Part shown: positions 1 through 5,116 of the stretch, one piece after another
Layout of the letters: each line of letters starts with the position of its first letter
Position numbering within the stretch: position 1 is the first letter of the stretch
Assembly: GCA_003526435.1 (NCBI GenBank)
Contig: DPWF01000337.1
Location: forward strand, 1 to 8,203
Source of the DNA: Chitinophagaceae bacterium
GTDB taxonomy: Bacteria > Bacteroidota > Bacteroidia > Chitinophagales > Chitinophagaceae
Length of the DNA: 8,203 nucleotides
Direction: 5' to 3'
Notes under the pieces: model-generated
What the model saw: the letters and a program-made list of their open reading frames with translations, nothing else
Told to the model about the DNA's origin: nothing
Databases searched by the model: none
Position numbers and translations under genes: made by a program

Positions 1-1
1 G

Positions 2-409
2 ATGGGAGAGACTTCTAAATTATTATCAGAACGTTTCGGCAAAATAGTCCAGAAAAGAGAAAGCCTTTCAACCAACCGTATGGACACCTCTATCAGCCAA
101 TCATTTCAGTTGGACCATGCGGTACCTGCTTCAAAAATATCGAGTTTATCATCAGGCGAATTTGTTGGCATGGTATCAGATGATCCCGACAATAGAATCA
201 AGCGTAAAATGTTTCACGCGGAGATCGTGCAGGACAGCAAACGATTAAATGAAGAAATGAGTCTATTTGAAGAGATCCCAAAAGTTCGTGATGTTAGCGC
301 ACAGGAAATAAGCGACAATTACTATCAGATATCCCAGGATATTCAAAACCTAATAGAACAGGAATTATTTAAACTTAATCTGATTGAAGAAGATTTGGAA
401 AATCTGTAA
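2..409 (+). CDS. mobC: Type IV coupling protein (MobC/TraG family), C-terminal fragment
   Basis: This is the last 135 codons of a VirD4/TraG-type coupling ATPase, which docks the relaxase-DNA complex at the inner membrane and feeds it to the conjugation channel. The gene starts upstream of the window. The ATG at base 2 lies inside the conserved block GETSKLLSERFGKI, so it is an internal Met and not the start. The stretch through DTSIS, VPASKISSLSSGEFVG and the FHAEI segment matches, from memory, the C-terminal region of Bacteroidota MobC/TraG proteins. The Walker A and B motifs are not in the window. The tail, about residues 95-135, is acidic and helical. The TAA is followed by a 150-bp spacer and then an integrase gene on the same strand, which fits a mobilization module near one end of an integrative element. 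The family call is strong. The choice of name, MobC or TraG, depends on the element type and is less certain. Confidence 0.85.
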   Translation: MGETSKLLSERFGKIVQKRESLSTNRMDTSISQSFQLDHAVPASKISSLSSGEFVGMVSDDPDNRIKRKMFHAEIVQDSKRLNEEMSLFEEIPKVRDVSAQEISDNYYQISQDIQNLIEQELFKLNLIEEDLENL

Positions 410-423
410 ATATTGTATCTTTG
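394..423 (+). promoter_or_regulatory. Bacteroidota-type promoter for the integrase
   Basis: TATCTTTG at 416-423 is an exact match to the Bacteroidota -7 consensus TAnnTTTG. A TTTG at 394-397 sits 18 bp upstream, close to the usual 19-21 bp for the -33 box. The -33 box lies inside the last codons of the coupling-protein gene. Transcription from here would start about 125-130 nt before the integrase ATG and leave a long leader. The assignment rests on the consensus match only. Confidence 0.55.
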
Positions 424-436
424 ACTATCTGCAACA
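424..436 (+). repeat. Copy 1 of an imperfect 13-bp direct repeat
   Basis: ACTATCTGCAACA here recurs as ACTATCTACAACA at 2726-2738, 12 of 13 identical. The two copies flank the integrase and ORF6N genes. This could be a recombination-site remnant or chance. The repeat is short and was found by eye. Confidence 0.25.
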
Positions 437-540
437 GTTAGTTGCGACCACGTAGTAGGCATTTTATTTTACCCTTCTGTCTGCTCTGCAAAACCCAAGG
501 TAGTTAACCGATACGTTTTACACCTACAATTCGGGTAGTT
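431..540 (+). promoter_or_regulatory. Integrase leader with a small hairpin and a 7-bp direct repeat
   Basis: The untranslated stretch before the integrase holds a short inverted repeat, GCAAC at 431-435 and GTTGC at 441-445 with a 5-nt loop, placed just after the predicted promoter. It also holds two copies of GGTAGTT, at 499-505 and 534-540, 35 bp apart. Either could be a regulator site or a recombinase arm-type site. Spacers beside integrase genes often hold such sites, but these repeats are short enough to be chance. No open reading frame of note is present. Confidence 0.3.
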
Positions 541-559
541 CATTTTAAAAATATGAGCT

Positions 560-1891
560 ATGAAAGTTAGCTTTTATCTAAAACGTCCAAACGACAACAG
601 GGTGTCCGTTGTATTTGCGCAGATCAACTACAACATGACAGTTTACAAATACTACTTGTTGGAGAAAATCCATCCTTCCGACTGGAATCGGAAGAAGCAA
701 TGCGCAAAACCGGGTGCCAAGTTTGTCGAAAGTATTTCGTTTAATAAACGGTTGCAGGAGATATCAGTTATAATGACTGAAGTGTTGTATAAGTACATAA
801 ACAGCAATGGAGGTAAATCACCATCACCACAGGGATACTACGATTTACTCGATGAAGCTTTTGACCGACAAACGCCGGAAAAAAAAGCGCGTGAAGCAGA
901 ACGATCCTTCTGGGGTTTCTTTCAAAATTTTCTCGACCGGATGGAATGTGGCAGTCGCGTACACTTAACCAAGAACACACCGATTGCTGTAAACACGATC
1001 AGGAATTACCGCAACCTGATGAACCACTTACGCGATTATCAGGAGTTCTCTAAGCGTGACATCGAATTCGACACCATTGATATGCCATTTTATTATGGCT
1101 TTGTTGACTACCTGACTAAGAACAAAAAAGTAAACATCAATACCATCGGCAAACAGGTTACGCAGATTAAAGTGCTGATGCGGGAAGCACTTGAATTGGG
1201 CTACACCAACAATACTATTTTTACACATCGAAAATTTAGGTCAGGCACTGCCGATACCGATGCTTTGTATCTGAATGATAAAGAAGTGGAGGAACTGTAC
1301 AAACTTGATCTCTCTGGTCACAAAAAATTGGAACGGGTTCGTGATCTTTTTGTGATCGGCTGTTTTACAGGTTTACGTTTTTCCGATCTAAGTCAATTGT
1401 CAATGATAAGTTTAGATGATGAAATTATTGAACTAAGGCAAATCAAAACAGGCGACCCGGTTTACATTCCTCTGCAACCGGAAGTAAAATCGATTATGGC
1501 ACGCTATGATAACGGGTTCCCCTCAACGATGTCAAATCAAAAGTTCAATGAATACCTGAAAGACGTTTGCATTAAATGTGAATCGCTTAAAAAGGAAATA
1601 TCTCTGAAAACATTTGTGGCAGGGAAAAGAGAAACTGTTACAAAACCCAAATGGTCTTTTGTAAAATCACATACAGCTCGTCGCTCATTTGCTACCAACG
1701 AATACAAAAAGGGAGAGCTTACTATAGCAGAGATTCGCGCAATCACCGGACACAAAACAGATAAATCCTTTTACAAATACATACGTGTTACTTCGCGTGA
1801 AAATGCAGAAAACGTTGCCGCCAAATGGAGGGAACGTGCAGCTAGAAAATTACGATTAGCACACCCAGAAACCAAGTTAAGAGCAGTTTAA
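560..1891 (+). CDS. int: Tyrosine recombinase (integrase) of a mobile element
   Basis: A complete 443-aa site-specific recombinase that would cut and rejoin DNA at attachment sites to integrate or excise an element. The order is an N-terminal arm-type DNA-binding domain (about residues 1-95), a SAM-like core-binding domain (about 115-215) and a C-terminal catalytic domain (about 235-425). The catalytic set is complete: Arg273 in TGLRFSDL, Lys296 in RQIKTGD, His371 and Arg374 in HTARRSF, His398 in ITGHK, and the nucleophile Tyr407 nine residues later in SFYKYIR. Length and layout match Bacteroidota conjugative-transposon and genomic-island integrases. The ATG at 560 is chosen because the domain begins at once (MKVSFYLKRP). 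An out-of-frame ATG at 553 gives only five codons. There is no clear Shine-Dalgarno, which is normal in this phylum. It is probably driven by the promoter at 394-423 and ends at the hairpin terminator at 1905-1941. The enzyme looks active. Its target site is unknown. Confidence 0.95.
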   Translation: MKVSFYLKRPNDNRVSVVFAQINYNMTVYKYYLLEKIHPSDWNRKKQCAKPGAKFVESISFNKRLQEISVIMTEVLYKYINSNGGKSPSPQGYYDLLDEAFDRQTPEKKAREAERSFWGFFQNFLDRMECGSRVHLTKNTPIAVNTIRNYRNLMNHLRDYQEFSKRDIEFDTIDMPFYYGFVDYLTKNKKVNINTIGKQVTQIKVLMREALELGYTNNTIFTHRKFRSGTADTDALYLNDKEVEELYKLDLSGHKKLERVRDLFVIGCFTGLRFSDLSQLSMISLDDEIIELRQIKTGDPVYIPLQPEVKSIMARYDNGFPSTMSNQKFNEYLKDVCIKCESLKKEISLKTFVAGKRETVTKPKWSFVKSHTARRSFATNEYKKGELTIAEIRAITGHKTDKSFYKYIRVTSRENAENVAAKWRERAARKLRLAHPETKLRAV

Positions 1892-1904
1892 TCCAAATCA
1901 TCAG

Positions 1905-1941
1905 AGATGCCGTCACAATTAGTGATTGCATCTAATTTTTT
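1905..1941 (+). terminator. Intrinsic terminator of the integrase gene
   Basis: Bases 1905-1916 pair with 1922-1933 around a 5-nt AATTA loop. The stem has 12 positions with one C/T mismatch and one G-T wobble: outer AGATGC with GCATCT, inner TCAC with GTGA. TAATTTTTT follows directly. It starts 14 nt after the integrase stop. The hairpin also covers the TTG at 1926 that would extend the next gene in frame, which supports a later start for that gene. Confidence 0.75.
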
Positions 1942-1958
1942 CAAACCATTCAGTTACT

Positions 1959-2486
1959 ATGAATTTGATAAATATCCGGCAGAAGATTTATGAGGTTCGA
2001 GGCGTAAAAGTGATGCTTGATTTTGACTTAGCCGTACTTTATGAAGTAGAAACCAGATCCCTCAATCAATCTATCAAAAGAAACTTAGACAGCTTTCCCA
2101 ACGACTTTATGTTTAGGTTAACTCAGGAGGAGTGGCAGGAAATCTCATCATCACAAATTGTGATGATAGATGCTGTCCCCAAGAACCGTGGTGGCAAATA
2201 TCTCCCTTACGCTTTCACAGAGCACGGAGTCACCATGCTGGCGAGTGTTCTAAAAAGCCCAACTGCCAGAAAAATGAATATTGCGATTGTCCGGGCTTTT
2301 ATTGGTCTCAAGAAATGGGCGATTGATCATAGTGATATCATCGAACAGTTAGAAGGCCTGAAACAGCGGATCGGAGAACATGATATTCAGCTAAACCAGA
2401 TTTATGATGCCATCGAAAACCTCTTAGATCAAAAAGTAGAGCAGAAAACATGGGAAAATCGGGGAAGGATCGGTTTTCGGAAATAG
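1959..2486 (+). CDS. ORF6N-domain protein (KilA-N-like DNA-binding family)
   Basis: A 175-aa protein with an ORF6N domain at about residues 4-98, shown by RGVKVMLDFDLAVLYEVETRSLNQ, continuing with RN-LDSFPNDFMFRLTQEEW and then RGGKYLPYAFTEHGVTML. ORF6N domains occur in phage and mobile-element proteins and are thought to bind DNA. A specific target is not known for this type. After the domain comes a helical segment with a likely coiled coil (about 125-165) and a short basic tail. The frame stays open upstream to a TTG at 1926, but that codon lies inside the integrase terminator, and family similarity begins right after the ATG at 1959, so I use the ATG. No Shine-Dalgarno is seen. It follows the integrase on the same strand but is separated from it by the terminator, so it probably has its own promoter, which I could not identify. 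Probably a regulator carried by the element. This role is inferred. Confidence 0.85.
   Translation: MNLINIRQKIYEVRGVKVMLDFDLAVLYEVETRSLNQSIKRNLDSFPNDFMFRLTQEEWQEISSSQIVMIDAVPKNRGGKYLPYAFTEHGVTMLASVLKSPTARKMNIAIVRAFIGLKKWAIDHSDIIEQLEGLKQRIGEHDIQLNQIYDAIENLLDQKVEQKTWENRGRIGFRK
2147..2167. repeat. Perfect palindrome with 10-bp arms inside the ORF6N gene
   Basis: ATCATCACAA at 2147-2156, one central base, then TTGTGATGAT at 2158-2167. It lies within codons 63-70 of the ORF6N gene, in a part of the protein that tends to vary between relatives (between EEWQ and RGGKYLPY). A one-base spacer suits a dimeric regulator's operator better than an RNA hairpin. No function is shown. Confidence 0.6.
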
Positions 2487-2840
2487 TAGCTTGTATCGAA
2501 GACTGAGAATAACAAACCCCAACTTGGTATTATGCCGGTGTTCAGAATTAATATCTTATTTACTGACTGGCAAACTAGACCGCTTTATTATAGCTTGACA
2601 AGCTCTTACTCGATTTCACATAAAACATTGAATTTTAGTATTTTACAACTGTAAAGCTATAACCGTATAAGACCGGATATCTAAAAAACTGGAAAACAGC
2701 AGATATCAAAAGGCTTGGGAAATCTACTATCTACAACAATAAGAAGGAATAAAGAGCCATGAAGGAGTTATTGAGTTAATAAATCAAAAGTGGACAATCT
2801 TTTTTACCAATACTTTGTTATAAATATTACTTTCGTGTCC
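2487..2840 (+). other. Intergenic region without a convincing gene
   Basis: About 350 bp between the ORF6N gene and the metal cluster. It holds a 13-bp palindrome at 2592-2604 (AGCTTG, A, CAAGCT), a 7-bp inverted repeat GATATCT/AGATATC at 2676-2682 and 2701-2707 with an 18-nt loop, and the second copy of the direct repeat at 2726-2738. A six-codon ATG frame at 2759-2779 is too small to call. I found no exact TAnnTTTG box. A near match, TACTTTG at 2811-2817, has only one base between TA and TTTG and no good partner box. The promoter of the metal cluster should lie here but I cannot place it. Confidence 0.5.
2726..2738 (+). repeat. Copy 2 of an imperfect 13-bp direct repeat
   Basis: ACTATCTACAACA, one mismatch from ACTATCTGCAACA at 424-436. 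It lies in the gap between the ORF6N gene and the metal-efflux cluster, where an element boundary would be plausible. It is too short to assert as an att site. Confidence 0.25.
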
Positions 2841-3257
2841 ATGATAAAGATGCTGAATCGAATATTATTGATGATCGCCGTAATTACGGTAATTGGTCAT
2901 AGTATTCTTCCGCATGTGCATCACTCAGATCAACAAGTGTCGGTTCATGCTGATCATGAACATTCTGAAGATCCGAAAGAAAAACATCATCATCATGAGT
3001 CTGGGGATGACAGTGAAAACGAGCATAGCTTATTTTCATTTGTTCAATTAGATGATAGTTTTATTCCTTCCGGAAAAGGAACGAATGTAAAACAGGTATC
3101 GGAGATAACGTTTTATATACCGGTGGCACTTACTTTTTCCATTGAATCGGTAGTTGCTGAGTCAAGGGTGCATGTTAGCAGGTATTCCCAACACACGCCA
3201 CCTGACCCATATTTATTATTACTCCCATCTAGGGGGCCTCCCTGTCTCGACGTATAA
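2841..3257 (+). CDS. Small His-rich exported or membrane-anchored protein
   Basis: A 138-aa protein with a hydrophobic N-terminal segment (about residues 8-23) that serves as a signal peptide or anchor. A His/Asp/Glu-rich stretch follows (about 25-62) with HVHH, HADHEH, HHHH at 49-52 and a further His at 62, which should bind metal outside the cytoplasm. The rest (63-138) is not His-rich and ends in PPDPYLLLLPSRGPP plus five residues. From memory, short Bacteroidota proteins with a signal segment, a His cluster and an RGPP ending sit beside metal efflux genes, but I cannot name the family or a proven role. The frame is open up to a GTG at 2790. I chose the ATG at 2841 because it places the hydrophobic segment near the start; the ATG at 2850 is also possible. 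The 84-nt gap to the next gene contains a hairpin. Likely metal buffering or sensing in the envelope, by inference from composition and neighbours. Confidence 0.7.
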   Translation: MIKMLNRILLMIAVITVIGHSILPHVHHSDQQVSVHADHEHSEDPKEKHHHHESGDDSENEHSLFSFVQLDDSFIPSGKGTNVKQVSEITFYIPVALTFSIESVVAESRVHVSRYSQHTPPDPYLLLLPSRGPPCLDV

Positions 3258-3264
3258 GCGAGAG

Positions 3265-3303
3265 AGGCTTTTGTATGTATATACTGCAGCCTGGCTTTTA
3301 TTT
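3265..3303 (+). terminator. Possible weak terminator or processing hairpin
   Basis: AGGCT at 3265-3269 pairs with AGCCT at 3288-3292. Inside, GTAT at 3273-3276 pairs with ATAC at 3281-3284 around a 4-nt loop, with a 3x3 internal loop between the two stems. The T-rich run TTTTATTT begins at 3296. The stem is weak and the T run is not immediate, so it may lower rather than stop transcription into the downstream genes, or be chance. Confidence 0.3.
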
Positions 3304-3341
3304 CCTTCAATATTTATTTATTCATTCATTAAATTTTTCAC

Positions 3342-3572
3342 ATGAAAAAGTCAATTTTCATTGCACTAATATGCAGTGCATCTTTAGCCATGTTTAGTTG
3401 TGATAATGCTCCAGAAGTTAAAGAAGGACATACACACAGCGATGGTACCACACATGCAGATCATGACACCACTAAGCCGGTGCAACAGGAATTTAATGCT
3501 GCCGATAGCAGTAGTAAAACAGCTGATACCAGCGCACATACACATGAGGACGGAAAAAAGCATTCTCACTAA
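3342..3572 (+). CDS. Small His-rich lipoprotein
   Basis: A 76-aa lipoprotein. Residues 1-19 form a type II signal peptide (MKK, hydrophobic core, AMFS) and Cys20 is the predicted lipidated residue. The mature part has only about 57 residues, is low in complexity, and carries two copies of one motif: H30-T-H-S-D-G-T-T-H38 and H66-T-H-E-D-G-K-K-H74, joined by a Ser/Thr/Ala-rich linker. The chain ends in His. It should be a flexible, membrane-tethered metal binder in the periplasm. Its stop is 18 nt before the adaptor gene, so the two are very probably co-transcribed, which links it to the efflux pump. A donor or buffer role for the pump is inferred. It is not a recognised named family to me. 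The ATG start is well supported by the signal peptide. There is no obvious Shine-Dalgarno. Confidence 0.75.
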   Translation: MKKSIFIALICSASLAMFSCDNAPEVKEGHTHSDGTTHADHDTTKPVQQEFNAADSSSKTADTSAHTHEDGKKHSH

Positions 3573-3590
3573 CGGGTTAAAATTGAAACA

Positions 3591-5105
3591 ATGAAAAGAT
3601 TATTGGTCGCCATTTTTGTATTGGCAGTAGTTGCAGGATGTAATACTACTGCAACAGAAAACCATGAACATGCACCGGATGGCAGCCATCCGGGTGAAGA
3701 AGGGTTGCAGGCACTTTCATACACCCTGTATTCTGACAAAACCGAACTATTTGTGGAGTTCAAGCCTCTTGTGGTTGGTCAGACTTCGACATTTGCGGCT
3801 CACCTAACTAAATTGGGTGATACCTTTTTGCCTTATACAGAAGGTATAGTTACTGTAAGTCTGCTGTTAGGAACAAAAGGACTGAAACAAACAGCCATAG
3901 CCCCTTCTTCCCCGGGAATCTTTCGATTAGCCTTGCAGCCTTCAGCAGTTGGTAAAGGTAAATTGATATTTGATATTACCGCATCAGGAATAACTGATCA
4001 GATCGTAATTCCAGATGTTGAAGTATATGCAAATGAAGCAGCGGCAATCGCATCACAGGCTTTGACCGATGGCGCAAATGATATTTCATTTCTGAAAGAA
4101 CAGGCATGGAAAATTGAGTTTACCAATATGCCTGTTACTAAGGACACGATTTATGAAGTATTGAAAGTAACAGGAGAAATTCAATCGGCGCCGGGTGATG
4201 ATGTAACGATTGCATCAAGGTCAAACGGCATTGTAAAATTTCTTACTAACAATAATGTAATTGGTGCTTCGGTACGTTCTGGTCAGCCGATGTTTGGTGT
4301 AAGTGGTGGAGAAATTGCTTTTGAAAATGTAGAAGCAGCTAAAGAAGCTGCAAGAGCCGAACTGTCAACAGCAAAAGCAGAATACGACCGAATCAGCGAG
4401 TTGATAAAAGATAAATTGGTAACCCAAACTGAATACCGTCAGGCATCACTACGTTATGAACAAGCGCAGATTGCACTAGCCAATCTCAGTCGGAATTATA
4501 GTGGAGGGAAAAATCTTTCATCTCCGATTAACGGATATGTAAAAACATTATTGGTAAGTGAAGGTCAATATGTGAATTCAGGTCAACCACTTGCTATTAT
4601 AACAAAGAACAATCAGATAATACTAAAAGCAGATGTATCGCTGAAAGATGCAGGTAAGATTCAAGAGATTAGAGAGGCTCAGTTTTCACTTGCGCAGAGC
4701 AAAGAGTTATTTAACTCAAAAGAGCTCAATGGGCGTCTCTTATCTATTGGCAAAACCACATCTTCTAATTCACCCTTTATACCAGTCTTCTTTCAAATTG
4801 ATAGAAGACCTGAGTTAGTTCCAGGTTCTTTTGCAGACATCTATTTGAAAACAAAACCAGTTTATAATGTGCTGATCATTCCTGTATCGGCATTAATTGA
4901 AGAGCAAGGTGCTTACTATGCTTATGTTCAGACAAAAGGAGAAAGTTTCCAAAAAAGAGAATTGAAACTTGGCGTAAACGATGGTAAACAAGTGCAGGTT
5001 GTATCGGGGATTAGTGAAGGAGAAAGAGTCGTAGTGAAAGGCGCGTATCAAATTAAATTAACACAGGCAAGCGGAACAATGCCAGCTCATGGTCATGAGC
5101 ATTAA
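3591..5105 (+). CDS. czcB: RND efflux periplasmic adaptor (CzcB/CusB family), lipoprotein
   Basis: A 504-aa membrane-fusion protein that would bridge the inner-membrane RND pump to an outer-membrane channel. LAVVAGC at 11-17 is a good lipobox with Cys17 lipidated. A short His-bearing linker follows (H25, H27, H33). Residues about 42-146 form an extra beta-rich domain (TELFVEFKPLVVGQ onward) placed before the core adaptor fold. The core has a split lipoyl/barrel-sandwich domain (about 205-238 and 310-338), an alpha-helical hairpin (about 243-300), a beta-barrel (about 343-420) and a membrane-proximal domain (about 425-490). The chain ends in HGHEH at 500-504. The extra domain and the His-rich ends mark a heavy-metal rather than a drug system. 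I do not see the N-terminal methionine cluster by which E. coli CusB binds copper. It lies 11 nt upstream of the pump gene and 18 nt downstream of the lipoprotein gene, so this is one operon. The symbol reflects the family and does not prove zinc, cobalt or cadmium as substrate. Confidence 0.9.
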   Translation: MKRLLVAIFVLAVVAGCNTTATENHEHAPDGSHPGEEGLQALSYTLYSDKTELFVEFKPLVVGQTSTFAAHLTKLGDTFLPYTEGIVTVSLLLGTKGLKQTAIAPSSPGIFRLALQPSAVGKGKLIFDITASGITDQIVIPDVEVYANEAAAIASQALTDGANDISFLKEQAWKIEFTNMPVTKDTIYEVLKVTGEIQSAPGDDVTIASRSNGIVKFLTNNNVIGASVRSGQPMFGVSGGEIAFENVEAAKEAARAELSTAKAEYDRISELIKDKLVTQTEYRQASLRYEQAQIALANLSRNYSGGKNLSSPINGYVKTLLVSEGQYVNSGQPLAIITKNNQIILKADVSLKDAGKIQEIREAQFSLAQSKELFNSKELNGRLLSIGKTTSSNSPFIPVFFQIDRRPELVPGSFADIYLKTKPVYNVLIIPVSALIEEQGAYYAYVQTKGESFQKRELKLGVNDGKQVQVVSGISEGERVVVKGAYQIKLTQASGTMPAHGHEH

Positions 5106-5116
5106 AATGGTGGATC

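Noticed and set aside
553..570. Five-codon ATG frame overlapping the integrase start, with similar tiny frames at 2759-2779 and 5107-5127
   Set aside because: Such short frames arise readily by chance in AT-rich DNA. Their offsets to the real starts differ and no shared logic is visible.
2132..2326. A 64-codon + frame inside the ORF6N gene
   Set aside because: It overlaps a recognisable domain in another frame and is rich in Cys/Trp/His without family likeness, as expected of a shadow.
2592..2604. TTGACA-containing 13-bp palindrome (AGCTTG, A, CAAGCT), tempting as a -35 box or operator
   Set aside because: Bacteroidota housekeeping promoters do not use TTGACA/TATAAT, no matching -10 is well placed, and 6-bp arms are common by chance.
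2811..2817. TACTTTG as a promoter -7 box for the metal cluster
   Set aside because: It has one base too few between TA and TTTG, and no TTG-type -33 box lies at the right distance. The nearest one noted, at 2771-2773, is too far.
3154..3345. A 63-codon + frame with hydrophobic stretches overlapping the end of the His-rich gene
   Set aside because: It is out of frame with the better supported gene, has no start signal, and its hydrophobic end comes from T-rich intergenic DNA.
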